Origin: Leptodontidium sp. MPI-SDFR-AT-0119
Lineage: Eukaryota > Ascomycota > Leotiomycetes > Helotiales > Leptodontidiaceae
NCBI GenBank assembly: GCA_020726505.1
Contig: JAHLEZ010000044.1
Coordinates: 124,001 to 188,000, forward strand
Reading direction: 5' to 3'
Length of the DNA stretch: 64,000 nucleotides
The notes under the pieces were generated by a model that was not told where the DNA came from, made no database searches, and worked only from the letters and a program-made list of their open reading frames with translations. Made by a program: the position numbers and the translations under genes. This document shows positions 1-13,400 of the stretch, in pieces (the first letter of the stretch is position 1; every line of letters begins with the position of its first letter).

Positions 1-593
1 CGCTGTGCTACCCATTCTTTCCGCTTGGCTATGCTAAAATCAGAGAATGGGTTTCCTCGCAGAGCTTGAATTAGAATTCCAGTTATATCTCAGATTAACG
101 TTTCTAGTGATATTTTATTGCCTAGTTGCCTGCCCTCTTTGGAGTAAAATTTGACTATTGCTGGAGCAATAAGTTCTTGAAGTGTCCATCCTCTAGTAAA
201 CCATCTACTCTTTCGAAAAGCTACTTCCCACCTACTCTAATCCGCCTCGTCGCTAGGTGTGGATACGTCTACGAGATATACGTAGCACTTGTTTGCACTT
301 CAGTACCAGCGAAACATAGAGTTAATCGCCGTTGAAAGCTCGGCAAGATTCGACTTATCAATGTAGCAAGTGTCCACCCAGAAATATCGAAGGCCATCTT
401 TAGCCGCTTTTTCTCCACAAAACTTGATCTTTTCGTAGCCAGACTTGCTTATCCCAGTACTACTGACTAGATCTTGATAGGTGACCTCCTGGTCTGTCCA
501 AGTGTGCGAAAGGATTGCGTAGGGAAGGGTATTATGAGTGGCAACCTGGATCAGGCTGAATTCGCCAGGGCTTTTGATCTCCAAAAGGCGCAT
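1..593 (-). pseudogene. HET-domain (heterokaryon incompatibility) gene, decayed, runs off the left edge
   Basis: The minus strand from 593 reads an N-terminal HET domain: MRLLE start, then PYAILSHTW, then GYEKIKFCGEKAAKDGLRYFWVDTCYID and MFRWY. The same frame continues after an in-frame TGA (near 303) with NKCYVYLVDVSTP and WFTRGWTLQELIAP, both classic HET blocks. Further stops lie after DEAD and after ETLI. HET proteins act in non-self recognition and trigger cell death on incompatible fusion. The in-frame stops and lack of a long frame say this copy is dead. Nothing recognisable lies upstream of the start. The 3' part is outside the window. Confidence 0.8.
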
Positions 594-2100
594 GATTTCG
601 GGCTGCTTAGGATCTTATATATCTGCAGGTGTCTGAAGAAGCTCAAGTATAGTGACAGTTCCCCGGTACTAGGGTGGAGCGTACGATGAGAGTGTCCGAC
701 GTTGGGGTCTTTCGCAGTGCGGAGATAACAGCACATGATTTATTTCGTGGCGCAACACCTTGCCACAACTGTGGCTTGATTACTCATGAGCCACAGTTTT
801 GAAGGTCGAGACAAGGGATTAGTCGAGACAGTGGAGTGTTTCGAGTACGGACTCATGAGCATAAATATATGAACTCACACAATTTAATAGCATTTATGAT
901 TCTCGGGTATATAACATTGTGTTCGTTTCACTATCTAAATGAAAAGTTATGCTGTAGTTGCGGTCATGACTAATCTGGGCTTCGGATAATTTTAGAACTA
1001 ATGACTAAGCAATGTTTAACTCTGTTAAACACTGGTAACGCGCGCTTCGCACGCCGAGGCCCTGAAACGAGTAGGTTCGGGGATGAAATGTGGTCTTCGT
1101 TCGATAAAGGAAGCATATATAGGAAAGAGCTGCGGTCAATGGCACGATGTCCAACACAATTCATTAATAAGTCTAAGTTCTGAACCTAATACCGAGTTCG
1201 TACGTCCCCTGCAGCCTACTCTTTTACTGGTTAGCCAATGAAAAAGGAAATTCAAAAGCAAATTAGTGATCTCGCACGTTTCCCGCTTTTGTGCCATTGC
1301 GGCCAATGGACGTGATTTAGTAGTTGACGTTGGGGACCAGTTCGAGAAGGTAGTTAGTGGGATGGAAAGAGGGGAATGTGATGTGGCTAAACCACCCAGA
1401 GAAAGGTGGGTTAGGGCTAGTCATGTTCAGTTGCGTCGTGAACAGATGAAGAGTCATCTATGCTGGCCATTGGGCTAGCTGGATCGTCTACGTCGTTAGT
1501 ACGAGGAGGTCACTGGTCAGGGTCCAGATATATTGATATTTCAAGTCTCTTTTGTGGAGCGCCTGGTTTGTATCATTGGGAGTCGTGGCGTTAACTGACT
1601 TAAAGTATTGGAAAGGTTGTTCTCCTGATCTTTGCGTGAGTAGAATGAGAAAGCTGAAGAGGGAAGGGAGACAAAATATATAATAGGCGTGTCTTTGGAC
1701 ACAATTTAGTAACGAAGCTCCGGCGATTTGTTTTAGTTTTGTAAAAAGCCAGTGTTCGGAGGACAGGGTATAGCAGTATATGTTAGAGAAGACGACTTAT
1801 CTCGAAGTGGAGGCCTTGTTATCTTTCGTTTATAAGAGGTACGTAGGTCCGAATATTGAGTTCGAATACCCCTCATCTTAAAGCCCTGTCCTTGTTAGTA
1901 GATTCATTAGCGATTAGAAAGCTCAAATTCTGTCGTAGTTATTACCTTTACGGCAGATAAAATAAAGCTTATTAACGGCCCTAGCAGTTTCATGTTTAAC
2001 AGCTTTCGTAACTCATAGTCGAGAGCTGATCGGGTTCGAATATTATGTTAGCGAATCAGTGCAGCTGTAAGAGCAGAAGTGTCTGTAAGGTGACGAAAAA
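594..2100. other. Spacer without recognisable gene
   Basis: I see only short, unconvincing frames here. The left end (3' terminus) of the neighbouring Helitron should lie somewhere between about 1.0 and 2.1 kb, but I could not place a CTRR end with its hairpin. Confidence 0.4.
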
Positions 2101-5100
2101 TTAAAAAGGCTATTCTATAGCGAGCTAAACAACTAACTTTACTCTCTTTATGTAGCTATCGTTTCCCGCTTAAGTCCCTTAAGCCTTTCTATTTCTGCGA
2201 GTAGTCGCTCGTCTAGGCGGAATTAGAGATCCTCTATAGTAATACTTTGTAGTAGATAGAGTCCTTCTAAAGATCAGAGTCGTGATAGTTGGACATAGTT
2301 AGAGTAGTATTTTTTGTGCGTATCTTGGCCTCTAACGCTTGGGTCGTGTTTGAAATCAAGAACCGCAGCCGTAAGTGTCGACCCTTACACTTTATAATCT
2401 ATTAGGCTAAATGTAGGGCACATAGGCACCTGTCTCCTTCGCACGGAGTGTCCTTTGACAGTGATAGACCTTTCTAATAGAAAAACAGGGATGATCTTAG
2501 CATTAAGATCGTCGAACTTAAAGTACACTGAATTGTCTCGCTAGAATAAAACACACGCTAGAGGTTTTGTACATAAGATATATAGATCATCTATCTCGAA
2601 GAACTCAGCTAGTAGGCGTACGATTAGTACCGTACCACTTTATTAATAGTAGAGACATACTAGTTAGATTAACAACGATACTTGAAGTAATACCACGCGC
2701 ACTATTTACTTGTCCTAGGGCAGTGTAGATGTTAGTGAGGAGGATAGCTGGCATCTCCGGGGTATATAGAAAAAGGCCCGGGAAGGGGATCCTAGTACCT
2801 TAATCAGTTTGTTATAATAAATCCTCTGCGTATATACGGGACGGACCTGTAGTCCTAACCCGGCTGTGCAGCGCTGGGAACACGTAAATCTTCTGGGATC
2901 AGGTTCAGGCAAAGTATTCCATTTGAAGGCGATTAACGTAATAATAAAGGACATTAAGCTTAATAACAGTGGTTACGTTTTCCAAATCTAGTGAAAGGAG
3001 GGACGTTATTATCTTGCTATTTAATAACACTAGGTCATCTTCTGTTAATATAGCCGCTCTCGCTCGACCTAGTAGATCCCGGAATATAAGGTCTTCTGCT
3101 TGTCTCATCTGCTAGTCTAAGATAATAACGTCCGTGAACTAGTGCCAAATGATTCGTCCGTTCGCGTCTTCGTCGTTCCTAATTCGTGGCTCCTTCTATA
3201 GCGCTAGGCCTCTAACGGGCGAGAACTAGTGGAAGTCTCCTATGAGGATAACGATAAGTAGCCCACCAAAGAGGTCGGTTGAGCTTTTATCGAGGGACCT
3301 TATAATCTTACACTGATTATTAATAGTACTCAGCATACTTAAATCCGTTATACTAACCTTATCGATAATTATAACCGTCTTCTTAGACCACAGCTTCCTG
3401 ACGCGAGAGCTTACTGTTGTCTTCTACGCTTTAGCGATGCTAATACCTAGGGCTGTGTGATAAGTGTTCCCGCTAATGTTATCCGCCGCGGCTCCTATAG
3501 GCGCTATAAGAATAACCTCCTCTTTACGACATATAAGGTTTATACTAGAAACGATGGCCTTGATAATTTGGCTCTTACTAACTCCGCCTTCGCCCCCGAC
3601 GTAGAGGAGATTCTAGTCCCGCTTAGAGGCATCGTAGGCGTAGGTCGCCCAAGCTAACGCACCTGAAAGTACTCTTTCTACAATAAGTCGCTGCTTTTCG
3701 TTGAGAGGAACATCTTCATTGACGAGTAATGTGAGACTCGAGCCAGTAGGGTAGTCGCTAACTTAAGACCGTCGGTCCGCTACATTCGGAGCGCTCTCTA
3801 GTGAAGTTAGAATAAGATGTAAAATGCTATCTCCTATGTCGTGATTGAAATCGTCGATCTCAAATACGAGGCGGTCTTAGTCTCTGATGTCTTCGGCTTC
3901 ATCAAGTTTGACGAGACCCTTGATCCGTAACTCCCAGTGCTACAATGTGGTTGGCGGAAAGAATCTAAGGCCAGAAGTTACATAGGTCCTGAGATAGAAA
4001 ATATCGAGGGGGGGCAGATTTTCCACCCGCAGGGGCCGTACCTGGCTGGCCCTGGACAATAAAGTAGGAATACGCTGCCCAGCAACAAGACTTTCCTTTC
4101 GCCAGGACATCGCAATAGAATAGTATGCTGCTATTAAGGTCTCAGTACTGAAGTCTTCATTCACAGTATCCAGAGGCTCGTCGGTGTTTAAATCCATGTC
4201 AGCAGGTACTGCATCATCGATATCGCGGTCAAACGAGTCATCAGGCCGGTCCACTGATCCTCGCAGCGCAGTATCAATTCGACTATCTTCTTTCGACTTC
4301 CGCAGGAGCTCAATGTTGCTTGCAAAGTTATAGTTGTGTAGCGAAAGTGTTCGCTCCACTGCGGCCCAAATCCTGGCACAGGCTTCACGTTTTATTTCGT
4401 AATATACAGCATGATGTCGAAAGAGGTCTGGCAAACGGTTCCATAGTACGAAGAGACCTAATAGAACTTCGGCGAAGTCGTTTTGTATCGCAGCCGTGAC
4501 AGGATGACCGCCTAGGACGGCCTCCTCCTCCGCCTGGAATTCAGAAAGCTGGCCGTTGAAGGTAACGGTAGTCACCTGGGACTTCTTGCGGGCTAGGCGC
4601 TGCACATATATGCCGTACTTAGGGTGCTTAGGGTCAAATTCCAAATCTGCCGATGTCGCGTCACGTACGTTCTTAGTCTACACTAGCATACAGTACTCGA
4701 AAAATGCGAGATCGGCTAGGTGTGGACCACGCCATTTGTAGTTGTCGAAGCGGCCCACAGGAGCCTTAGCCCCAGGCCGATAAGCACACTGTTCCTCGCC
4801 CATCATGTCGGTAGAGTCGTCATCGGCTTGTGATTCAACCAGGTCCGTAGCCGCCCGCACATACTTCCTAAGCCACCACAGATTAACTTGGACAAAGTTA
4901 TCATTTAATGTATAGTAGGTCGGGAGCTAAAGCAAGGAGCTCGCTATCTGCACACCGCTAACCTCTCGATCGTGAGAGAGTGTGTTGAAGCATCGTAGGG
5001 CAAATTGGTCCATATTTTTCTTCCGAATCCGCATATCAGTAGCATCGGGTGTCAAAGTGGCCTTTGCTTTCTCAATTGACTGCTTCAACAGTGCAGCCTT

Positions 5101-8100
5101 AACCAGCATTTAATATGGCGAGACGTCATCTTTCGTTGCGTAGTTCGTGATGTAGTAAATAAGGCACAAAGCCTTTGCTACTGTCGGGATCCAAGATATA
5201 TCGTGATTTGAGCGGACGCAGCTAGCAATAACCGGGTTCCACGGGTTGACCCAACCGTGGTTCCGAGCCAGGTGGATTACGCCTAGTTCATTGACCTCGG
5301 AGGTGGGAAGGAGGTCGCGCGGCATGCCAAATCTGCAAGGCTCCTTGCCTTGGCCCTTCTGACTGTACTTGAAGCAGGTAGCGTTGTGGTTAGATGAATG
5401 GACCTGCTTCTTGCAGGCGACAGCGTTGCCGTTAGTACATAACCTGGCGTAAAATTCATCATCATTCTCGGGATTTTTAGAGGAGGGAGGCATAGTTTCT
5501 GGCTCCATGGTGGGACAGTCATCAACACCCACGTCTATGCTTTGCACGATGCCCGTTTCCAGATAATGTATCATCCTAGAGGCGAAAGGCTTGTCTTGGA
5601 TAAGGCGATCCCGCAGAGTGCTGAATGCCAGGTTGCCAGTGAGCCAAACCAGCGCGTGGAGATGGAGCATGCCACGGCCATTCGTCTCAACCACCGCAAA
5701 ATGATCCTCGACCTGTCCCAAGATTCCAACCCGGCCCGTGTTAGTGCCGAGAAGGCCATCAAAGATCCCTTTACAGGTATAGTGGAAGAACTAGGCAACG
5801 GCGACGGGGTTAGAGGTCGCCGCCGCGTGTCGGATAGCTGTAGTAGCGGTCGGGAAGGCATCTCCGGAATATTTAACGCCGGCCAACAGTAGAACAATGG
5901 GGTTCTGTAAGTCGGAGGGATTAATAGTCAACCAATAAGCAGGCATGCCACGCCGTACGTTCAAGCCCTTAATATTAGAGCGCATCTTTAGCTTTTGTGA
6001 GAAAGACTATAGTACTTGTATCCCAATGGTCACGATATTTCGCTGGAGCCGTTGAATCACAGGGTGGTCAATGACCCCTCCGTCGGCGATAGCCTTGGCA
6101 GCATCCTCCAGCTGGTCAATTGTCAAAGAGGCTACATCCTCTTCGGCCGACCTCCAGTCTCGACGTTTCACGAGTAGTGCGTTTCCAAGAGACGAACTCC
6201 GGAGTTGCAATACATCGTAGAGAAGGTACATGAAGGTCTTGTGGCGCGCGAACCTGCGAAAATTATTAGGTCTTCGTGGCAATGGATGGGGGCCACCTGC
6301 CTTCTACTGTGGTGACTTAGTGCCCACTCGGCGAAAGCCATAAGGGATACCGGGACCGCCCTCTAGTCTTGGTGGCCCCCAATTCCCTCCGGAAACAGGG
6401 TTGGGAAAGCCGCCGTAAAGTAGTAGGGGTCTTCCCAATTATTCATCAAAGCGGATTGCCCGCGTACGGCATAAGAAATCGTTGGTATGATTCCCCGCCT
6501 CTGTCGAAACTCATCTGCAGCTTCACCTATGGCTTGTGAACTGTCATCGGGCCTATATCGGTTCTCAGATATGATCCCCCGCAGGGTATTTATTAACCGC
6601 GCGTTAGGATCTTAGCGTTCTCCGTTGATATCCGTGTAGACGGAGCCTGTTATGCAGGGTCCGTGGTCATCCGTATCGAAAACCCCGTCTTGTGCCGCGT
6701 GGAGATCATTCTCATAGTTGCCGGTCTGTAGGCTAACCGTATAGCCCTCACGTTCGTGATGGTCCGAATCCCCAAGACAGATGATGTTATCCCAGATCTC
6801 GGGCGGGATAAAATCGGCGTTCCAACCGTCCATCAAATCATAGTTGATAGTGAGGTCGCGATACAGGTGGTTGTGCCCAACCAGATATTGCAGAGCCGCC
6901 AGCACCTTGTCCTTCCGCACCTGCAAGAAAGGCCTCAGGTCCGCATCCACTGGAGCCCGTTTGCCCAGCCAGAAAACCTTGATCAGAGTATCCAGCCTCA
7001 GCTCGGGACTGGGGAGGATCTGGAGAAGCGGACCCGGGTCCTGCGGAATGACGATTATGTGGCCCCGCAATGCGTTATAACTAACGGAAGAGGAACGGCG
7101 CCCAGGTCGCAATTTGAGGATAGTGCCAACAGGATGAGATTTTGCAATGAGACACTCCTCAACCGCTGTCAGATCTTCCAGCGCAGCTAGATAGTGCTAG
7201 CAAATCGTCACATTGACGAGGTTCAAGGCGGAGAACTTGGGAATCTTGCCACGACGCAAGGCCGTGTGGCAGGATGTACAAAAGTCCCAAGAGTTTCCTT
7301 GATGGCCACAATGATCGAGGCTATGTCGTGGGGGGTAGGATGAAATCAGCCTCATCATCGATCTCACAGATATCCCCAGCGGCAATCAGCCTGCCACAAC
7401 AACAACACACAGACCTCTCAGACGCAGCCGACATCTCATTTTCATATTTGCTAACGGAAGTTCGAATATGGGATGACGTGATCTCTGGCGGGAACGCTTC
7501 AGAGGCGGCCTCTCGAAGGTTGAATTCCTCCTCTAGCAAACCCACCGCAAGCTTAACGGCCTCTAGCGCCCTAGCATGTTCTGTTGTCCTTTGTCTCTTG
7601 ATCTTCGGATCCTGAGGCGTGGGAAGATTTGCCGACGAAGAAGGGTTGATATGCGGGCTCCTCCTTTTACTTGGGATTACCTTTCGTAGTTCAATTGGTA
7701 TCGAATTTAGGAATGGATCAAAGGACATATTCTGGTCTGTGTCTCGTAGATGTTGTGACCGCGGTAGCTCTCTTGACAGGATCCGTTGAGGAGCAGGCCA
7801 TACCGGCGGATCGCGGGATTCTGACGGCTCTTCTGGGAGAATGCAAGCAAATTCTGGATGCTGCGTTGCTGACAGTTCCCCTAGCAGGTTCCGGGACGTG
7901 GCTGGTGCTATCGATACAGGTCTGAGTACTTTCAGACGAAGAAGACGATAGTGGTTCTATAGATTGTTAGGATACCCGAACAGTCTGTGTAAGTTCGCCT
8001 ACCGCAGATATCTCGTCCCTCTGCTTCCGCTCCTGGAGTTGGAGGAATTTTCTCCGAGCTTCCTTACGCTCTCGTCGTTCTGCCTCTTCCACCAAGGCGG

Positions 8101-8250
8101 CCGCCGGGCCGTGAACATGCTGACATATACTAGAAGGAGACATAGTGCATGTAATCAGGAACCAGTAGCTCCAGGAGAGAACAATGCCAGTCCTAGGTCA
8201 CTACGGCGAAGTAGGACGGCGTGTATGAGGCGTAAATGCAATGAATAGCG
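2100..8250 (-). mobile_element. Autonomous Helitron (rolling-circle transposon), inactivated
   Basis: One Rep/helicase reading direction can be followed on the minus strand from about 8143 to about 2140, the usual size for a fungal Helitron. The left part (about 2.1-3.9 kb, helicase) is AT-rich and full of C-to-T/G-to-A type stops, while the right part is better preserved. The terminal TC and CTRR ends could not be fixed. The LINE begins about 450 bp beyond the 5' side. Confidence 0.85.
2140..8143 (-). pseudogene. Helitron RepHel protein (HUH-type Rep plus PIF1-like helicase), broken
   Basis: Domain order on the minus strand: a likely start at 8143; a Cys-rich N-terminal part with SVCCCCGRLI (about 7400) and CGHQGNSWDFCTSC (about 7300); the Helitron-type block DPYYFTAAFPTLFPEGIGG (about 6400); RFARHKTFMYLLYDVLQLR (about 6240); PAYWLTINPSDLQNPIV (about 5930); the Rep His motif GRGMLHLHALVWL (about 5670); the Tyr motif LIYYITNYATK (about 5140); then a PIF1 helicase. 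In the helicase, Walker A reads GGEGGVSKSQ (Gly to Ser, about 3580), Walker B reads IIIDKVSI (Glu to Lys, about 3375), GDFH-stop-FSPV is at about 3220, and PTFSLIDYKV followed by YVQLSRL ends it (about 2400-2200). Frameshifts lie near 6290 and stops are frequent. The catalytic losses are all transitions, so the protein is dead. Confidence 0.85.
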
Positions 8251-8690
8251 TACAGGGGTGCTGGCGCTATCCCGCCTCGAAGTGCGAGCAAAGAACTCAC
8301 ATATTAAGCAGAACAGTGAGCAAATGACAGATTACACAGAACTCAGCGCGCCGCTACGCAGGAGCCCAGCCTCCGGGATCGAGGCACCCCCATCCCCTAA
8401 CTGTTGTAGTACCCCGCCTCCTGCGAAACTGCCGAGGGGGGTCGAAAAGGCGGGGTCATATTGGCAGACAGGCATAAACCACGCAGCGAGGACCCCAAGA
8501 ACAGGAACCAGCAGTGGCAGTCAGCTAAGAAGATGTTGAAGGATGACCCCAGCAGGAGGCCAGGTTAGAAACACGTGATGGTCGCGTAATAAGCAAATAA
8601 GGGAGGTTTGAGGAACAAAATTTTGGCGAATCAAAACTCCTCGGTTAGGGTCACTGGGACCAATGAAAAGCCTTGCTTGGTAGCCGTTTA
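8251..8690. other. Spacer between Helitron and LINE copy 1
   Basis: GC-rich sequence without a recognisable gene. It probably includes the Helitron 5' end and the LINE insertion point. No target-site duplication was found. Confidence 0.4.
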
Positions 8691-8697
8691 CGGTACG

Positions 8698-9018
8698 GCT
8701 TGGCCGTGCTTTTGTGTTATCAGCGGGCCAACTCTCGACCGGAAAAACACCCCTGCCCTCCTGCCGGCGCGAAAGTAAACCCTTACACTTCGTTTCAGGG
8801 CACGGCTTGGCCGTGCTTTTGTGTTATCAGCGGGCCAACTCTCGACCGGAAAAACACCCCTGCCCTCCTGCCGGCGCGAAAGTAAACCCTTACACTTCGT
8901 TTCAGGGCACGGCTTGGCCGTGCTTTTGTGTTATCAGCGGGCCAACTCTCGACCGGAAAAACACCCCTGCCCTCCTGCCGGCGCGAAAGTAAACCCTTAC
9001 ACTTCGTTTCAGGGCATT
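8698..9018 (+). repeat. Three 107-bp tandem monomers in the LINE 5' UTR
   Basis: Three head-to-tail units (about 8698-8804, 8805-8911, 8912-9018) begin GGCTTGGCCGTGCTTTTGTG and are identical by eye except at the outer edges. They are GC-rich, unlike the decayed ORF2. Because 107 is not a multiple of three, one open frame reads all three phases of the unit in succession, so the reading frames here are not a gene. By position they resemble promoter monomers of some LINEs. Copy 2 lacks them. Confidence 0.9.
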
Positions 9019-9187
9019 GCATTCCCTCCGCTCTAGAAGCGGCACCTACGAGTGAATCCATCGGGTTTAAACAATCGCGAAAGAGTCGAGGGACGGATCG
9101 ATCGAGCGGGGAGCGGAGAATATAACTTCTGAGCAGTGGATTCAGCATTCGATTTATTATTCGATTAAGTAGACTAGGAGAGGGAGG

Positions 9188-10495
9188 ATGGAAAGGGTGG
9201 TGGAGGACCCGGCCCTGACGCGTCATTCGCGTCGCGAACGAACGAAGACCCCGAAGGCCTTAGAACTGGAAAAGAGAAGGCATGGTGGAAAATCAGTTAA
9301 CGGCAATCTATTCGAAACATTAAGCCAGAGGCCTAGTGCTGCAAAGGACTGGGACGAAAGCAACGAGAGTGATACAGACGATGTGATCGAAGTGAGGGAT
9401 GGGACCCCTGACGCGCCGCGACCGAACCGCACGCGACGCCGACCCAAGAATCTGTCCCATGCATCGACTGGAGAGTCTACGAGAACAGAAGAGGCGGAGG
9501 GCGGTCTTCTCTCCACTATTCTGTCGGCAATTGAGGAAGTAAAAGCCAGCAACGTGGAACTTATCGCAGAACTAGCGGAGGTCAAGGCCCAACTTGTAGA
9601 GGCCAAAGCATAACTGGCAGAGATAGTAGTGATCACAAACAAAGGTTCAGGACTAGGCAGATCCCCACAGCAATCGTACGCCTCAGTTCTCACAAGATCA
9701 AGTGATTTGTCGTTCTTAGCCAGCCAAGCTGTTGCTGCAACTACGCCATCGGTGGCTGATGAGTTGTACTGCACAGTTGACACGTCTAGAGTAAAGGAGG
9801 AAGACAAGAGCAAGGCACAACTAGGAGCGATTAGGAAGGCAATCGAAGAAGAAATCCGGACAACAGAAGGGCAGGAGCATTGGCGTTGCGTCGCCGTGAT
9901 CAAGGACGCTAGGAACTATGATCGCATCAGGGTAACGTGTAGAGATGAAGCCGAACTTCAAAGGGTCAAGAAAGCAGCGGAGAAAACGGCAGTAATGGGG
10001 GTCAGGGTGTTATAGGATCAACTGTATCTTATAAAGGTAGACAATGCTAATCGAACAGCTATTCTTGATCAGGATGGAAAGGTTCTACCGGGGGCCACAG
10101 AGACCCTTAGAAAGGAGAATAACGTCTATATTGCCAAGATCGCGTGGCTTAATAGAAAAGACATCGGAAAGGCATATGGATCGATGGTCGTTTACGTGAC
10201 TAAGGGCAGCGAAGTATTGAGACTATTGTAAGGTTAATACTTTTATGTTACTGGAGAGTCAGCCTACACTAGAGTGTTCGAGCCCCGGCATAGTCCCCTA
10301 TAATATTACAAGTGTCAAGAAGTAGGGCACAAGGCGTTCTCTTGTACGAAACCGCAGGTTTGTGCTAGGTGTGCTCAAACGGGGCACTATCACAGCGAAT
10401 GCCGAGCGGCAATACCGAAATGCGTGCCTTACAGAGGACCGCACGAGTCGTTCAGCAAGAATTGTCTAGTGCTCTATCTTACTCGTCATAAATAG
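9188..10495 (+). pseudogene. LINE copy 1 ORF1 (Gag-like, zinc knuckles)
   Basis: Starts at MERVVEDPALTRHSRRERTK. It has an acidic/basic N-terminal third, a predicted coiled coil (EEVKASNVELIAELAEVKAQL, about 9530-9605), a middle part with a hydrophobic core (about 9820-10230), and CCHC-type knuckles at the end (CQEVGHKAFSC, CARCAQTGHYHSEC, about 10316-10420). In LINEs this protein binds the element RNA. In-frame stops at about 9611, 10013, 10228 and 10302 break it; they sit where Gln or similar is expected. The N-terminal 140 codons are uninterrupted. Confidence 0.8.
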
Positions 10496-10499
10496 AACA

Positions 10500-13400
10500 C
10501 TCACAGTACTCTAACTAAATGTGAGAAAGCAGGAAATAGTATAATATAGTCTAATAAACGACGAACGACTAAAGGAGTTTGCGGTGCTGGCGATTTCCGA
10601 GCCGTATGTGAGGACGATCGACAACAAAGTGATAACGGCCCCTATGAGGCATTCTAATTGGACTAAGATGGTGCCAACAGTCTAACGGAAGGAAAGGTGG
10701 GCGTTCCGGAGTATACTCTGGATCCGGAAGGATATCGAAGCAAAGCAGGTAGCGGTACAATCGTCGGACATCACTGCCGCCGTCTTACGATTACCAGACC
10801 GGTCGATATTGGTGGTGTCCGTATACGTGGAAGGACTAGATGCGAACGCACTCTCGCGTGCGACCAAAACCTTGCACTAGGTAATTCAGGAAACACAGAA
10901 CAAGATTAGCACTCGAGTGGACGTGATACTTGCCGGGGATTTCAACTGACATAATCAGTTGTGGGGGGGAGATGAGGTCTCACAAAACAGACAAGGAGAA
11001 GCCGATACTATCGTGGACCTCATGAGCGAGTACGCCCTTCACAGCTTACTCCCGAGAGGTACGAAGACGTGGCAAAGCGGTGACCGCGAGTCTACAATTG
11101 ACTTGATACTAGCTTTAGAGGAATTAGTAACATCAATAGTAAAGTGTGTCATATACGCGACCGAATATGGCTCTGACCACAGGGCAATCGAGACAACGTT
11201 CGACGTTGTCACCCCGGAGCGGGTCGTTAAAGAGAGGCTACTTTTCAAGAACGCCCTATAAAAGGAAATACGAGCCAGGATTAACTCCTCCCTTCGTTCT
11301 GCCCCGTTTGGGGGCAGTGTGTAGTAGTAAACAGATCAATTAATGACAACGGTACTAGAAGCAGTCTACGCACTTACACCCAAGGCGAAACTGTTACTAT
11401 ACACAATAAGGTAGTGGACGACAGACTTGACTTAGCTCCGTCGAGTCTACACATATTAGAGGAGTCGAGCCAGGACTAAACGTCGAGCCGGGCGTATAAT
11501 ACCTGGCCTCGAGAGGCAGGCCTAAGCTGCGGCTGCGCAATACTACAAGACACTCCGTAAGTAGAAGAAGATTCACTGGGACGATTTCCTTGTAGATAAC
11601 GTAAACATCTAGTAAGCGGCGAAGTACCTGAACCCCGACGGGAGCGTAACATTTAATAAGATACTACCCTTAGTGAGAACAGACGGATCTAGCACGACTA
11701 ATAAGACTGAACAAGCGAGAGAGTTATTAGCCACCTTCTTCCCCCTATTGCCTACAGTAATAAAGGAGGAAGGCCTACGGCCCTAGCGGGCACCGGTTCT
11801 AATGCTACGCCTTTCGGTCGAGGAGGTAGAGCGAAGAGTGTTTGTAGTACAGTCGTGGAAGGCACCCGGTGATGACGGACTACTAGTAATAGTATAGAAG
11901 CAAATATAGCCGGTAGTGAAAGAGAGGGTAACCATCCTCTTCTAGACATTATTAGACGTCGGCGAGCTCCTTGTATAATAGAGAGACGCTAAAATCATAC
12001 CGCTCAAAAAGCCAAAGAAGGGGAACTATATAATAGCAAAAGCGTGGCGGCCGATCTCGTTACTGTCCACGTTAAGCAAAGCACTTGAGTCAGTAGTAAC
12101 AGAACGGATATTATACGTAGTCGAAACATTTAGATTACTCCCGGCGAATTATTTCGGGGCAAGGAAGAAACGTTCAACTGAACAGGCTCTTATACTTCTA
12201 TAAGAGAGTATCTACAAGGCATAGAGAGCTAAGAAGGTGCTTAGTCTTATTAGTTTTGACGTGAAGGGGGCATATAATAGGGTGTGCAAGGAGAGACTAC
12301 TATAGAGACTTATAGTAAGAGGTATTCCACTAGAGCTAGTCAAATAAATTAATGCGTTTTGCTCCGACCGCACAGTAACTATCTTAGTCAACGGCCACGT
12401 CTCTGAACGGTAACTACTGTCGCAAGTAGGGTTACTATAAAGGTCCCCGCTCTCGCTAGTACTATTCCTCTTCTTTAACGCCGACTTAGTCTAACGCAGA
12501 ATCGATAGTAGCGGAGGATTAATGGCATTTGTGGACGATTATACTATATAAGTCACAGGACCGACAGTAGATGTAAACCGTAATAGGATCCTGGCTATTA
12601 TTAACGAGGCGCTTAATTAGGAGAAGCGAAGTAGTGCAACGTTTAAGGGTGAAAAGACGACCTTAGTGTATTTCACTTGATGCCCGAACTAATCTAGCAC
12701 GACCCCAATAACTATTAAAGGAGAAGTAGTAACGCCGAAGGAGACCGCTAAGATTTTAGGAGTGACTATAGACTCAAAGCTACAATACAAACAACACATC
12801 GCGAGCGCAACGACAAAAGGTCTCTTAGCTGCTATAGCGCTAAAGAGGTTACAGATAGTGTCCCCCTCGACCGCAAGGCGACTTTTCGAGTCAACAGTGG
12901 CACCTGTAGTCGACTACGCCTCTAACATCTAGACGCATATATGCGGAACTGCCGGTATAGCGTCACTAGACAGAGTGCAAAGGGTAAGAGCACAGGCAAT
13001 TATAGGCTCATTCTATACAGTAGCCGTCGCTATAGCCGAAACAGAAGCAAGTATACGAACGGTACGCGAGCGGCACGCAGATCGGGCTATCAAGCTGTGG
13101 GTCGGCCTTCATACGCTGCCTAAGACAAATCTGCTCTCGAGAATTAGTATTAGGGTATTGCGAAGATTCATATTGCTATTACAGAAGATAGCCCAAGTAC
13201 ACGAAGATATACTGATAGACACTGTAGAGACTATCTAAGAATATACGATTAGTCTATAGGAACCACGAATACCGGCAATTATTAACCCGAATAGCGAGAG
13301 AGCGGCGGAAGTGGCTAATTATATTAGCGATATATATATTACAACAAGCTCATCAGAGAGGAAAGGTATAGTAGGCATAAGAGGCGCCATTTTCGACACC

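Noticed and set aside
8714..9125. Overlapping open frames of 65-92 codons in three phases, and a 143-codon minus frame over the same bases
   Set aside because: They result from an open 107-bp unit repeated three times; the period is not a multiple of three, so each phase is covered in turn. No protein family fits.
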